Shown: positions 27,758-37,633, counted from the first letter of the stretch. The stretch is DNA of 64,000 nt from an endosymbiont of Galathealinum brachiosum (GCA_003349885.1 QFXC01000011.1:248001-312000), one strand, 5' to 3'. Made by a program: numbers and translations. The notes: a model not told the origin generated them from the sequence alone.

Positions 27758-28435
27758 ATGTTTATTATAAATACATGTTTTAAGAGACAGCTTTTAAATG
27801 GAATAATTGTCGGCTTTCTATTTACCCCATACGCTTATGCAGGTTTGAACAAGTGGGTAGATGAAGACGGGCAAGTTCATTACGGTGATCGTGTGCCTTC
27901 AAAATACCTGCGTAAAGAACACTCACTACTTAATGAGCAGGGGGTTACTTTACGTACATCCGAAGCCCATAAAACAGAAAAAGAGCAGACAGAATCACAA
28001 AAAAAGCAAAAGCTCGAAGCGGCTGAAAACAAAAAACGCCTGATTGCATCCCGAAAAAAGGCCCTGAGAGACCGTGTTCTGCTCGACACATTTACCACCG
28101 AAAACGATTTAATGATTGCACGTGATGCCCGACTTGATTCTATTGACTCACAAATATCTCTATCAGAAACTTTAATTAAGAATGATGAAACAAAATTATC
28201 CAACATAAAAGGACGTATTGATTCCATTGAAAAAACTGGTCGTGTTGCACCTGAAAATCTGCATAATGAAATTATTTCCGTTGGCCGCCAATTAGAAAAC
28301 AATTACGCATTTATCGAAGACAAAAACAATGAACGTGAAGAACTTGTTGAAACTTTTAATCAGGACGTAAAACGCTTTCGCCAGTTACAGAAAGAAAAAC
28401 GCGAAGCCAGAAAAAAATTGCTTGAACAACAATAA
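27758..28435 (+). CDS. Exported DUF4124 protein with long coiled coil
   Basis: The 225-aa protein has a signal peptide (hydrophobic residues about 12-27, cleavage near AYA), a DUF4124 unit (NKWVDEDGQVHYGDRVPSKY, about 30-49) and then a highly charged helical region, with coiled coil likely from about 75 to the end (QKKQKLEAAENKKRL and later heptads). It may link envelope components; no function is known. Confidence 0.78.
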   Translation: MFIINTCFKRQLLNGIIVGFLFTPYAYAGLNKWVDEDGQVHYGDRVPSKYLRKEHSLLNEQGVTLRTSEAHKTEKEQTESQKKQKLEAAENKKRLIASRKKALRDRVLLDTFTTENDLMIARDARLDSIDSQISLSETLIKNDETKLSNIKGRIDSIEKTGRVAPENLHNEIISVGRQLENNYAFIEDKNNEREELVETFNQDVKRFRQLQKEKREARKKLLEQQ

Positions 28436-28473
28436 TAATAAAACACTAACTGAGATCTAAATATTCGCAAACA

Positions 28474-29697
28474 CTATTGCAGCTCCATTTCACCAATCAC
28501 AAGCTGATTTCGCCCTTTAGCTTTCGCTTTATAAAGCGCTTTATCAGCCGCTTTAAACAAACTTAATGCAGTAGCATTTTCACCTGGGATTACGGATGCT
28601 ATACCGATACTTACCGTAACGTTTTCACCTAAAGGGGAAGTTGCATGTGTTAATTCAGCTAGATGAAGTTGGTGCTGCATTTGCTTTGCCAATATAGACG
28701 CACCTTCTGTATTAATATTCGGCAGCATAACAACAAACTCTTCCCCACCTATACGCGCAATAATATCTGTTGAACGATGTAAACAGGATTTTAAAACCTG
28801 CGCAACGGTTTTAAGACACACATCACCTTCAGCATGTCCATATGTATCATTATAAAGTTTAAAATAATCTATATCGATTACCATTAATGTGAGAATTTTA
28901 TGTTCACGCGACTCACGTTTCCACTCTACTTCCAGCTGCATTTCAAAGTATCGACGATTATGTAATTCGGTTAATGCATCTTCCAGCGTTAACGTTTCAA
29001 GTTTTTCATTTGCATTCTGTAACTGCTGATTTGATTCAGATAGCGTATCAACCATTTGCGAATTTTCATATTGCAACTTCATGCTTTGAGTTAGATTTAT
29101 ATCCATACGCCGTATAGAAGCAACAACACCAACCATATAAAGAAAAAACATACATAAAAGCACAATGCCGCGCTCTTCGAGTAATATAGATATATAAATC
29201 ACATAAGGTATTGTTGAAATTATCTGAAAACTAAGCATGACGCGCTGCACCACGCCCAGTAACGGAATAGCTGCCGCACCCACACCAATAAGCACAATAA
29301 ATATGAATACCTGACCTAAAGAGTCGAGGTAAGAGCCAACTACAAAACCACCAACACCCCAGCCAATACCCGCCATAACAGTAAAGACATAAAACCGGTT
29401 AAACCAGTGGCGATAATTTACAATAGTACCTGCCTTATACACTTTGCAAAATCGGCGTGTATTCCAGGTGCGCATGAGCGTGATAGAAACAAACACTATC
29501 CACCAGCTAAGACCTGCTACTACATTATGAGTTTCAAGCGAAAGATAAGCCATAATAGCCGAGGCCAATATTGAAATTACCCAGCTCTGCGTCTGATTTT
29601 GATAAAGCATCTTCACTTTTTCCTGAAACATCCATTTTTCTATTCCAGGTAAAGTTATATCTTTTTCTTTTCTATTATTTATTTTATTACTTCCCAT
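28474..29697 (-). CDS. Membrane diguanylate cyclase
   Basis: The 407-aa protein has about six transmembrane helices in residues 35-200, a short coiled coil, and a GGDEF domain (about 240-400). The active site is GGEEF and the inhibitory RxxD site (RSTD) lies five residues ahead of it, so it should be active and product-inhibited. It makes cyclic di-GMP from GTP in response to an unknown membrane signal. It lies 9 bases after comF. Confidence 0.92.
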   Translation of the reverse strand: MGSNKINNRKEKDITLPGIEKWMFQEKVKMLYQNQTQSWVISILASAIMAYLSLETHNVVAGLSWWIVFVSITLMRTWNTRRFCKVYKAGTIVNYRHWFNRFYVFTVMAGIGWGVGGFVVGSYLDSLGQVFIFIVLIGVGAAAIPLLGVVQRVMLSFQIISTIPYVIYISILLEERGIVLLCMFFLYMVGVVASIRRMDINLTQSMKLQYENSQMVDTLSESNQQLQNANEKLETLTLEDALTELHNRRYFEMQLEVEWKRESREHKILTLMVIDIDYFKLYNDTYGHAEGDVCLKTVAQVLKSCLHRSTDIIARIGGEEFVVMLPNINTEGASILAKQMQHQLHLAELTHATSPLGENVTVSIGIASVIPGENATALSLFKAADKALYKAKAKGRNQLVIGEMELQ

Positions 29698-29706
29698 AAT
29701 TTTCTT

Positions 29707-30432
29707 TTAGTTTATTTTTTCAGCTCTTGCCAGACACCATACATCAACTCGTTTAACACCCTCCTTTTTAAGGGTTTTACTTAACTCGGATATACTGGAT
29801 CCGGTGGTTACCACATCATCAAAGATAAGCACATGCTGATAGTTATTTCTATTAATAAATTCAAACGCATTTTTTATATTTAATGTTCGCTGATGCGCGT
29901 TTTTTCCTGTTTGATGTTCTGTATCTCGTACACGCACACATGAATTTAAATCTATAGGTAAATTTATTTTTTTTGCTATTGGTTTAATAATTAAATGTGA
30001 CTGGTTAAAACCTCTCTGTTTTAAACGTCTGTTATGTAAAGGCATAGGAATAATGACATCCGGTCTCATTTCTTTATACAAACTCGGTGGCAGCCCTTCC
30101 TCCATTAACCTCGATAATAGAGGTGCAATGTTTAGCTTAGCATTAAACTTTAATTGCTGGATCATCCATTCGAGTGGTTGCGCATAAACAAATGCACTCC
30201 AGCACGAATCAAAAACCGGGGGTGATTTAGTGCATTGCCCACATATTTTGCTTTGAAAGCCTGATTCAGACGATTCAAACCCTAAAGGCTCAGCGCATAT
30301 CTGACAGGCGGCCTTATTGAAGCGTAAATCAGCTACACAGGCCATGCATAACTGATTGGAAAGATGTAACCCCTGATCACTACCGCATAACTGACAACGT
30401 GGTGGGTATAAAAAATCCAGTATTTTTTTCAT
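29707..30432 (-). CDS. comF: ComF family amidophosphoribosyltransferase-like protein
   Basis: The 241-aa protein has an N-terminal zinc-ribbon-like part (CQLCGSDQ, CMAC, CQIC, CGQC) and a C-terminal phosphoribosyltransferase fold with the PRPP-binding VLIFDDVVTTGSSI. ComF proteins are needed for DNA uptake in competent bacteria. It is divergent from bioB (84 bases between the start codons), an arrangement common in gammaproteobacteria. Confidence 0.9.
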   Translation of the reverse strand: MKKILDFLYPPRCQLCGSDQGLHLSNQLCMACVADLRFNKAACQICAEPLGFESSESGFQSKICGQCTKSPPVFDSCWSAFVYAQPLEWMIQQLKFNAKLNIAPLLSRLMEEGLPPSLYKEMRPDVIIPMPLHNRRLKQRGFNQSHLIIKPIAKKINLPIDLNSCVRVRDTEHQTGKNAHQRTLNIKNAFEFINRNNYQHVLIFDDVVTTGSSISELSKTLKKEGVKRVDVWCLARAEKIN

Positions 30433-30515
30433 ATATCCCTATTTCCTTATATATCCCTTTTAAGGCGTAAATCAGGTATCATATCGCCTTCTTGCAATAT
30501 ATAGATTTACATTCC

Positions 30516-31532
30516 ATGACTCAAGCTAACACTATCTCAGACAATTCAGATATCCGCCACGACTGGTCGCTTCAGGAAATACAGGACCTGTTACAAAAGC
30601 CTTTTAATGATCTGTTATTTCAGGCGCATAGCCTGCATCGTCAGTTTCATGCACACAACGAAGTGCAAATCAGCAGCCTGTTAAGCATTAAAACTGGTGC
30701 CTGCCCGGAAGATTGTGGTTATTGCTCACAAAGCGCAAAACATAATACCGAGATCGAAAGAGAGCGCCTGCTGCCTTTAGATGAGGTTATTGAGAAAGCA
30801 AAAATAGCTAAATCAAATGGCTCCAGCCGTTTCTGCATGGGTGCTGCATGGCGCAACCCGACAGACAAAAACCTGGACAAGGTAATTGATATGATTACCG
30901 CAGTTAGAGGGGTTGGCATGGAAACCTGCGTCACACTGGGCATGCTGACAGACCAGCAAAGCCAGCGACTAAAAGATGCCGGTCTGGATTACTATAACCA
31001 TAATCTGGATACCTCACCTGAGTTTTATGGCAATGTCATTACTACACGAACATTTCAGGATCGACTGGATACATTACAACATGTCCGTGATAAGGGCATC
31101 AATGTATGCAGTGGCGGCATTCTGGGTATGGGCGAGAAAGCAACAGATCGTGCCTCCATGTTACAGCAACTTGCAAATATGCCTCAGCATCCCGAAAGTG
31201 TACCCATTAATATGCTGGTACAGATTGAAGGCACGCCTCTTTTCGGCTCAGATGGCATAGACAGCATTGAGTTTGTACGCAGCATTGCCGCAGCCAGAAT
31301 ATTAATGCCTCAGTCACAGGTTCGTTTGTCTGCTGGCCGTCATGAAATGAGTGATGAAATGCAGGCAATGTGCTTCTTTGCCGGGGCTAACTCTATATTC
31401 TATGGTGACAAATTATTAACAACAGAAAACTGCGAGACCAATGATGACCTTGCTCTGTTTGGTCGATTAGGTATTAAACCCAGTGCTGCAGATCAAAGCG
31501 AACTGCTTAAAGCAGAAGCCTGCCACTCTTAA
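30516..31532 (+). CDS. bioB: Biotin synthase
   Basis: BioB is a radical SAM enzyme that inserts sulfur into dethiobiotin. The 338-aa form begins at the ATG at 30516; a TTG at 30492 is open but not needed. The 4Fe-4S motif is [15 protein letters not shown] (CX3CX2C) and the family blocks [12 protein letters not shown] and GIINVCSGG-like [10 protein letters not shown] are present. Conserved Cys in METCVTLG and Arg in RLSAGRHE support the 2Fe-2S site. bioF follows after 141 bases holding a REP-like palindrome. Confidence 0.95.
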   Translation: MTQANTISDNSDIRHDWSLQEIQDLLQKPFNDLLFQAHSLHRQFHAHNEVQISSLLSIKTGACPEDCGYCSQSAKHNTEIERERLLPLDEVIEKAKIAKSNGSSRFCMGAAWRNPTDKNLDKVIDMITAVRGVGMETCVTLGMLTDQQSQRLKDAGLDYYNHNLDTSPEFYGNVITTRTFQDRLDTLQHVRDKGINVCSGGILGMGEKATDRASMLQQLANMPQHPESVPINMLVQIEGTPLFGSDGIDSIEFVRSIAAARILMPQSQVRLSAGRHEMSDEMQAMCFFAGANSIFYGDKLLTTENCETNDDLALFGRLGIKPSAADQSELLKAEACHS

Positions 31533-31580
31533 TACACTATTGAAAATATGAACGCTCTTTTCTCTTTTAATCATTTTCAT

Positions 31581-31656
31581 AACCCGATCGTCAGCTAAAG
31601 CTAACTCCTGCATGTGTTGTTGAATACAGGAGCGAGCTTTGGCTCGCGATTGGGTT
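31581..31656. repeat. REP-like inverted repeat between bioB and bioF
   Basis: Two arms (31581-31613 and 31624-31656) face each other and match at about 27 of 33 positions. The right arm contains AGGAGCGAGCTTTGGCTCGC, close to the REP elements familiar from Pseudomonas (GGAGCGAGCTTGCTCGC). The paired layout is like a BIME unit. It may modulate bioB-bioF expression. Confidence 0.6.
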
Positions 31657-31673
31657 ACAGTGAAGAACGTATA

Positions 31674-32825
31674 ATGAAAGACCTGAAACCAGATTTACAG
31701 CAACGAAAACAACAGGGTTTATATCGAAGCCGTAACGTTTTGCAAAGCCCACAAGATCGCGAGATCATTCTTAATAATAAAAAAGTTCTAAACTTTTGCA
31801 GCAATGATTATCTAGGGCTTGCAAATCATCCTGAAGTAAAAAAAGCCTTTATCAATGCCGCTCAAAAACATGGTGTGGGTAGCGGTTCTGCTCATCTGGT
31901 AAATGGTCACACACTAGCACACCACTCCCTTGAAGAAGAGCTTGCTGAGTTCACTGGTTTTCCTCGTGCTTTATTATTTTCCACCGGTTATATGGCAAAT
32001 CTGGGCGTTGCTCAAAGCATCTGCACGAAGCAAGATACTATTATTGAAGACAAACTAAATCATGCTTCATTACTGGATGCTGCCAATATCAGTAATGCAC
32101 GACTTAAGCGTTATTTACATAAAAATTATAAAAATTTAGCAAACAAACTCGGCAGCTGTCAGTCCGGGGAAAAACTGGTTAGTTCAGATAGTGTATTTAG
32201 CATGGATGGAGATGAAACTGATATATCTAAATTAATTCATCAATGCAGGGAACATGGTGCACGACTCATGTTAGATGATGCTCACGGCTTTGGCGTACTT
32301 GGGCAGGATGGACGCGGCTCATTAAATCATCAACAAATAAATTCAGGTGATGTTTCTATTTATATGGCAACTCTGGGTAAAGCACTGGGTACATCCGGTG
32401 CTTTTATTGCTGGATCAGAAGAGCTAATCGAAACACTGATACAGTCTGCTCGCTGTTACATTTACACCACTGCAATGCCTCCCGCTATTGCTGAAGCAAC
32501 TCGAACCAGTTTACATCTATTAACAAAAGAAAACTGGCGACAGGCATCGCTAAATAATAATATCAATTTTTTTAAAAAGCTTGCTGTTCAGGCGGGATTA
32601 AATTTACTCGAGTCGAATACAGCAATTCAGCCCGTTATAATTGGCGATTCAAAAAAGGCTACTGGAATTAGTCAGAATTTATTTGACCAGGGCTTTCATG
32701 TGGCTGCCATTCGTCCACCAACTGTACCCGAAAATACCGCACGTTTACGAATAACATTAAGAGCAGATCATACAGAAATAGATATTAAGCTGTTAGTTGA
32801 AAACATTATTAAAATAACATTTTAA
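31674..32825 (+). CDS. bioF: 8-amino-7-oxononanoate synthase
   Basis: BioF condenses pimeloyl-ACP with alanine using PLP. From the ATG at 31674 the protein is 384 aa, the usual length; the ORF open to 31614 would add 20 residues that run through the palindrome and are not family-like. Landmarks are FCSNDYLGLANHP, GSGSAHLVNGHT, the DDAHGFGVLGQDG PLP-binding block and the Schiff-base Lys in ATLGKALGTSGAF. bioH, bioC and bioD are not in the window. Confidence 0.93.
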   Translation: MKDLKPDLQQRKQQGLYRSRNVLQSPQDREIILNNKKVLNFCSNDYLGLANHPEVKKAFINAAQKHGVGSGSAHLVNGHTLAHHSLEEELAEFTGFPRALLFSTGYMANLGVAQSICTKQDTIIEDKLNHASLLDAANISNARLKRYLHKNYKNLANKLGSCQSGEKLVSSDSVFSMDGDETDISKLIHQCREHGARLMLDDAHGFGVLGQDGRGSLNHQQINSGDVSIYMATLGKALGTSGAFIAGSEELIETLIQSARCYIYTTAMPPAIAEATRTSLHLLTKENWRQASLNNNINFFKKLAVQAGLNLLESNTAIQPVIIGDSKKATGISQNLFDQGFHVAAIRPPTVPENTARLRITLRADHTEIDIKLLVENIIKITF

Positions 32826-32859
32826 TGCTTTTAACAAATTTAATTTCATAGGAAAAATT

Positions 32860-33957
32860 TTAGAAACTATAACTAATACCTAACATGAATCTTAAATCGT
32901 CTTTCTCAGGAGCATTACTCTGATCATCTATAACCGGTGAATTAATTCTATCCCAGATTAATGAAATATTAAGATCAAGGTCACCTGTTAACTCATTTTC
33001 AAACGTTGCTATCATATGATGTGTGTAACCACCTGCCTCCTCTTCTGATATCTGAATATTATATTTATAAATAAAATCCATTTTATTATTTATTTCAACT
33101 TCATAACTGGTTGATAATGCAAGAGATGCTGAATCTACTTTAATATCTTCACCGGGTAATACCGATACATATTCCGTGGACACATATGATGGGCCACCAG
33201 AAACTCTCCATTCTGTTTTGGGCTCATTAATGATTGTATAACCAACACCAACACCCACTGTTAAACGGTTTTCAATATTCTGAAATGCATCTTCAAAATA
33301 CTCTGCAAACACAGGGGTATAGAAAAAGTTTCGTGTTACATATTTATCAAGATTACTGTTTAAGCGATGATTATTAACCGTCTCTTCAAGCTCACCACTA
33401 ACCGCATCTGTTTTAGATATATTACCAATATAATCCAGAATAAATCTGGATTTTGATGTGCGCCTTTTAGCATTCAAGCCTGATGTAAAATCAACCTGCT
33501 CAGTATTACCTTTTCTTAAATCAAGCCCCAATGTAAATTTTATCGCCCATAAATCAATTTCACGGTTACCTGAAGGCGTAAAAGAAACCAGTTCAATAAC
33601 ATCATACTCTTTGACGGTTTCTCCCTGAGTAATGGTTACCAGATCTTTTGAAATATTCAAAACGCCTGTTACTTCACCAATATTTTCAATATTGACTCTA
33701 GCAGGTAAAAAAGTCTGTAGGTATTTAACGTCTTCCAGATCAATATTTAATAAATCGAGTTTATCGCTATCAAATTCAATGCTCTCGCTATACATCGATT
33801 TAATTTCGCCCTTAAGCCACTCTCCTGAGGTTAGCTGCACCCAGTCGAATTCTGTGGCACTGGGTTTCCAGGTAACAGGCTCATCTTCGGCAAAAACAGG
33901 ATAATTTAGAAAAAACAGCCCAAATAGGGGGAGAATTATTTTAATTTTTTTATACAT
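32860..33957 (-). CDS. DUF481 outer membrane protein
   Basis: The 365-aa protein has a signal peptide (cleavage near VFA, residue 23), a short beta domain (about 30-130) and a C-terminal DUF481 barrel-like region with alternating polar and hydrophobic residues, ending in ISYSF as outer membrane proteins do. The DUF481 group includes YdiY-like proteins of unclear role. It is convergent with bioF and stands alone. Confidence 0.82.
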   Translation of the reverse strand: MYKKIKIILPLFGLFFLNYPVFAEDEPVTWKPSATEFDWVQLTSGEWLKGEIKSMYSESIEFDSDKLDLLNIDLEDVKYLQTFLPARVNIENIGEVTGVLNISKDLVTITQGETVKEYDVIELVSFTPSGNREIDLWAIKFTLGLDLRKGNTEQVDFTSGLNAKRRTSKSRFILDYIGNISKTDAVSGELEETVNNHRLNSNLDKYVTRNFFYTPVFAEYFEDAFQNIENRLTVGVGVGYTIINEPKTEWRVSGGPSYVSTEYVSVLPGEDIKVDSASLALSTSYEVEINNKMDFIYKYNIQISEEEAGGYTHHMIATFENELTGDLDLNISLIWDRINSPVIDDQSNAPEKDDLRFMLGISYSF

Positions 33958-34212
33958 CGATGATTTTCAGTAAAAGGTGTTGAATTATTACACATAAAAC
34001 CCGAGTTTATATCCTTATCAAAGCTTATGACAGCCCTTTATTAGATAGATTATTTTTTAATACATTCAATGAGTTACATAATTTCACAACAATCAGCAAT
34101 TCACACAGACTGTGCGCCGTATACTCCCCGAGTTAATCAGTAGCTGTTTTAAATCAATAAAACACCCATAATATAGAGATATCATGACACTACATTAATA
34201 AGTGGACCCCCC

Positions 34213-35595
34213 ATGGCAGACATAGAATTCGATACCCAGCTAATTAAGAAATATGACATAGCAGGCCCTAGATATACGTCGTACCCGACTGCAGTTCAAT
34301 TTACACCTGAATTCACCGAGTCCGATTACCGTCAACAGGCAGCAAAATCAAACCATTCAGGCCGAGATCTGTCACTCTACTTTCATCTGCCATTTTGTGA
34401 CACGATCTGTTATTACTGCGCCTGTAACAAGGTCATTACCAAAGATCGCAGCAAGGCAAACCCTTATCTTGATATGCTACACAAAGAAATTGCAATGCAG
34501 GGAGCACTATTTGACTCTTCACGCAAAGTAAATCAGCTACATTGGGGCGGTGGCACACCTACCTTTATTAGCCATGAACAAATGGCTGAATTAATGCAGG
34601 TAACACGTAAACATTTTAATTTACATGACGATGATAGCGGTGAATACTCAATCGAGATTGATCCCCGCGAAGTGAGCCGTGACAGTATTAAGTTATTACG
34701 CGACATTGGTTTTAATCGCATGAGCTTAGGTGTACAGGATTTTGACCCTGCAGTACAGAAAGCAGTTAATCGCATCCAGTCTGAAGAACAAACATTAACC
34801 GCTCTCAGCAGCGCAAGGGAGTTTGGCTTTAAATCAATCAGCACCGATTTAATTTATGGTTTACCCCTACAAACTGAGAAGAGCTTTGCATCAACTCTGC
34901 ATCGAATTATTGATATTAGTCCGGATCGAATTTCATTATTTAATTACGCTCACATGCCAACCCTGTTTAAGCCACAGCGTCGCATCAATGAAGATGAAAT
35001 GCCGTCTGCAGAAATTAAACTGGCTATCTTAAAACAAAGCATCGAACAACTAACCAGCGCGGGTTATGTTTATATCGGTATGGACCATTTCGCCAAACCG
35101 GATGATGAGCTTAGCATCGCTCAACAACAGGGTAAGCTATATCGAAATTTTCAGGGTTATGCTACTCATGCTGACTGCGATCTGGTGGGTATGGGCATTA
35201 CATCGATCGGCACAATCGACAATAGTTTTGCACAAAACGTGAAAACACTGGATGAATATCAGGCACTAATCGGTGCGGGCAAACTCGCTGTTTTTCGTGG
35301 TGTGAAAATTGATCAGGACGATCTTCTGCGACGAGCGGTCATTATGCAGCTCATTTGTCATTTTAATTTGAATTTTGCTGATATTGAGTCTAGATTCAGT
35401 ATAGATTTTGATGATTATTTCTCCGACGAAATCAAACGACTGGATGTTATGTGTGATGATGGTTTAATTGAAATGAATAAACAATCAATCGAAGTTACTG
35501 GAAAAGGACGATTATTAATACGTAATATTTGTATGATATTCGATCGTTACCTGAACAAAGCCCAAAACAGTCAACGGTTTTCTAAAGCAATATAA
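34213..35595 (+). CDS. hemN: Oxygen-independent coproporphyrinogen III oxidase
   Basis: HemN decarboxylates coproporphyrinogen III without oxygen in haem synthesis. The 460-aa length matches HemN and is longer than HemW. The N-terminal YDIAGPRYTSYPTAVQF arm is the HemN substrate lid, and the cluster motif is in FCDTICYYCACNK (CX3CX2CXC). A good match to the FNR box was not found upstream. The window also has hemW and hemH, but they are not clustered with it. Confidence 0.94.
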   Translation: MADIEFDTQLIKKYDIAGPRYTSYPTAVQFTPEFTESDYRQQAAKSNHSGRDLSLYFHLPFCDTICYYCACNKVITKDRSKANPYLDMLHKEIAMQGALFDSSRKVNQLHWGGGTPTFISHEQMAELMQVTRKHFNLHDDDSGEYSIEIDPREVSRDSIKLLRDIGFNRMSLGVQDFDPAVQKAVNRIQSEEQTLTALSSAREFGFKSISTDLIYGLPLQTEKSFASTLHRIIDISPDRISLFNYAHMPTLFKPQRRINEDEMPSAEIKLAILKQSIEQLTSAGYVYIGMDHFAKPDDELSIAQQQGKLYRNFQGYATHADCDLVGMGITSIGTIDNSFAQNVKTLDEYQALIGAGKLAVFRGVKIDQDDLLRRAVIMQLICHFNLNFADIESRFSIDFDDYFSDEIKRLDVMCDDGLIEMNKQSIEVTGKGRLLIRNICMIFDRYLNKAQNSQRFSKAI

Positions 35596-35632
35596 TTTGA
35601 AAATTTTAAAGTAAGAGCCAGGGGATGAATAT

Positions 35633-36094
35633 ATGCCTTCACAATTGCTAAAAGAGTTTCTAGACGAAAACGATATTAAGTATGTTTCAATTATGCATTC
35701 CATGGCATTTACTGCCGTTGAAGTTGCTAAAAGTGCACACATTCCCAGTCGTGAGCTGGCTAAAACCGTTATCTTAAATGTAGATGACGAACTTGTTATG
35801 GCTGTTGTTCCCGCGAACTACAAAGTTGACCTGGATATTTTACGCCAGACTCTAGACACTAAAAAAATTCAACTCGCAAAAGAATCCGAATTCACCCCAC
35901 ATTTTAAAGATTGTGAAGTTGGGGCAATGCCACCCTTCGGCTGCCTGTATGACATGGATGTATACATTGCTGAAAGCCTGTCGGAAGATGACACAATTGC
36001 ATTTAACGCCGGCTCACACCTGGAAGCGATTCAAATGAATTATAAGGATTATGAAAACCTGGTAAAACCCAGATTTATATTTCTTGATAATTAA
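35633..36094 (+). CDS. YbaK/ProX-type aminoacyl-tRNA deacylase
   Basis: The 153-aa protein is a stand-alone editing domain: SMAFTAVEVAKSAHIP, ELAKTVILNVDDELVMAVVP (the catalytic Lys region), GAMPPFG and FNAGSHLEAIQM are the family blocks. Such proteins hydrolyse mischarged tRNA such as Ala-tRNA(Pro) or Cys-tRNA(Pro). The exact substrate is uncertain. It follows hemN by 37 bases, so it could share its transcript. Confidence 0.85.
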   Translation: MPSQLLKEFLDENDIKYVSIMHSMAFTAVEVAKSAHIPSRELAKTVILNVDDELVMAVVPANYKVDLDILRQTLDTKKIQLAKESEFTPHFKDCEVGAMPPFGCLYDMDVYIAESLSEDDTIAFNAGSHLEAIQMNYKDYENLVKPRFIFLDN

Positions 36095-36133
36095 ACTAAA
36101 CACTACTTATTGATATGCGGCAAGGTATTAGAA

Positions 36134-36337
36134 ATGACCAGAAAACGCAGCCATGAAAAAACAAAGCATATTACAGATCATACTAAACGCACCAGTCGTG
36201 CTTATGAAATAAATGGGCAGTGGTATTTTGAACTTCGGGATGGCGGTCAAAAAGGCCCCTATGATAATGAACTTGCGATGCAGGCCGATTTGAATGAGTT
36301 TATTTTATTACATGAACAAATGAATCAACAAAACTAA
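36134..36337 (+). CDS. Small DUF6316-like protein, first paralogue
   Basis: The 67-aa protein starts at the ATG at 36134 with AAGG upstream; a TTG at 36110 is also open. The core INGQWYFELRDGGQKGPYDNE matches the gene at 36551 (ANGVWFFETRGGKQQGPF), so the two are paralogues of a small soluble family. I take them for DUF6316, of unknown function. Confidence 0.72.
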   Translation: MTRKRSHEKTKHITDHTKRTSRAYEINGQWYFELRDGGQKGPYDNELAMQADLNEFILLHEQMNQQN

Positions 36338-36550
36338 TTAGCAACCTCTTTCTATACAAACATTTTATAAGCCCGTAACTCTGTTCAAATCAATCACTTA
36401 AGCAAACACCCCACATAAACGAAGCATACCACTTGTCGTATCTACCTGTTTTACATTTGAATTCTTACACTTCTGTCTTATGATTTAATACAGACGTTCT
36501 AATTTATATCTGTTATAAATTAACTCACAAATGATAAGAAAGAGGTTCAC

Positions 36551-36754
36551 ATGCAACAACACAGAGCTGGAGAAAGCTGCACTATTCCATTTCGAAATGA
36601 ACGCTATTTCTGCGCTAATGGCGTCTGGTTTTTTGAGACACGCGGAGGGAAACAACAGGGCCCATTTTTAACTAAAAATGAAATGGAAGGCGAACTAGTA
36701 ATGTATATTCGCGAACAAACCCTGTTAGATCAGACATTGAGAGAGATTTCATAA
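36551..36754 (+). CDS. Small DUF6316-like protein, second paralogue
   Basis: This 67-aa protein shares the W(Y/F)FExRxGxQxGP core with the gene 213 bases upstream and has the same length, indicating a tandem duplication followed by divergence. An AAGAAAGAGG stretch precedes the ATG as ribosome site. No function is known. The 213-base gap between the copies holds no gene that I can see. Confidence 0.75.
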   Translation: MQQHRAGESCTIPFRNERYFCANGVWFFETRGGKQQGPFLTKNEMEGELVMYIREQTLLDQTLREIS

Positions 36755-36761
36755 GTATCTA

Positions 36762-37091
36762 TTAATCTCTAAACTCAGACACTCTAATGCGTCCGTTAAT
36801 CATCTTTGATTCACGCTTCATTATTTTGTTCATTTTTTGCCAGAACGCCTGATTTAAATCAAAATCTTGCGCAATGGCTGTGCCCATTAATAAAATCATT
36901 AAATCAGCACATTCTTCAGCCAGGTCTTCGACTGACTTACCTTTACTGGCACAAGCGGATATTTCACCCAGCTCTTCAGTCATCAGGGCAATTCGATACA
37001 TTAATTCTTCGCCACCGGTATTTTTAAAGTCATGTTTATCATGAAAGGCCTGCACCTCTGCCAGCATTTCATCATAAGAATCGTTATTCAT
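36762..37091 (-). CDS. MazG-like nucleotide pyrophosphohydrolase
   Basis: The 109-aa all-helical protein has the metal-binding pattern of the MazG superfamily: MTEELGEISAC (EExxE type) and later LAEECADLMILLM (ExxD). Family members cleave pyrophosphate from (d)NTPs to clean nucleotide pools. It is the single-domain form; its base preference is unknown. It is convergent with the DUF6316 gene, 7 bases apart. Confidence 0.85.
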   Translation of the reverse strand: MNNDSYDEMLAEVQAFHDKHDFKNTGGEELMYRIALMTEELGEISACASKGKSVEDLAEECADLMILLMGTAIAQDFDLNQAFWQKMNKIMKRESKMINGRIRVSEFRD

Positions 37092-37300
37092 ATTTACTTC
37101 CCAGAAATCTTAAAATTAATTATGTAGTTTCGGATAAAACGCTCTTTCAAACAAGTAATTTTAGCGCATACTAATGTATAAGCACATACTGTTTCAACAA
37201 TAGTAGTGGCGGCTGGTTAATTTTTTATATCTACAAATAACAAATTACTGGTAACAGTGCTAATAACATCTCCCTTCTTTATATACCAAGGAGAAGCATC

Positions 37301-37633
37301 ATGAGTACTGCGGAAAATATACTGACTGAAATACAACTTGATGAATATGGCCTGCTAAAAAACACACAGGACTGGAATAGAGAAGTTGCCCTTACGCTAG
37401 CCAATGACCTTAACATTAAACTTCTTACGGCTGATCACTGGAAAGTAATTGAAGAAATGAGAAGGCATTATGTACGTTTTGGTGTGGCTCCTGCAATACA
37501 TAATATCTGCCATATTAATCATAAAAGTGAGGAATGGGTTCATGAACTTTTCGGCACCTGTTTTAATGCCTGGCGCATAGCCGGCTTACCCGACCCGGGT
37601 GAAGAAGCTAAAGCCTATTTAAATGACATGTAA
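37301..37633 (+). CDS. DsrC/TusE-like protein lacking both catalytic cysteines
   Basis: The 110-aa protein follows the DsrC/TusE fold: DEYGLLKNTQDWNREVA, ITAxHW-like LLTADHWKVIEEMRRHYVRFG, then the C-terminal RIAGLPDPG arm. In DsrC the arm carries a Cys just before (K/R)xAGLP and a penultimate Cys. Here these positions are Trp91 and Glu102, and the tail is extended (EEAKAYLNDM). It resembles the cysteine-less regulatory branch described for the family (RspA-type), rather than a sulfur carrier. A strong AAGGAG precedes the ATG. Confidence 0.85.
   Translation: MSTAENILTEIQLDEYGLLKNTQDWNREVALTLANDLNIKLLTADHWKVIEEMRRHYVRFGVAPAIHNICHINHKSEEWVHELFGTCFNAWRIAGLPDPGEEAKAYLNDM

Noticed and set aside
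34080..34212. FNR-type operator upstream of hemN
   Set aside because: Only one half site (ATCAA near 34157) is good; the other half matches at three of five positions, so I do not call it.
36338..36550. Possible small RNA or third small gene between the DUF6316 paralogues
   Set aside because: No open frame with start and ribosome site and no strong fold was visible.
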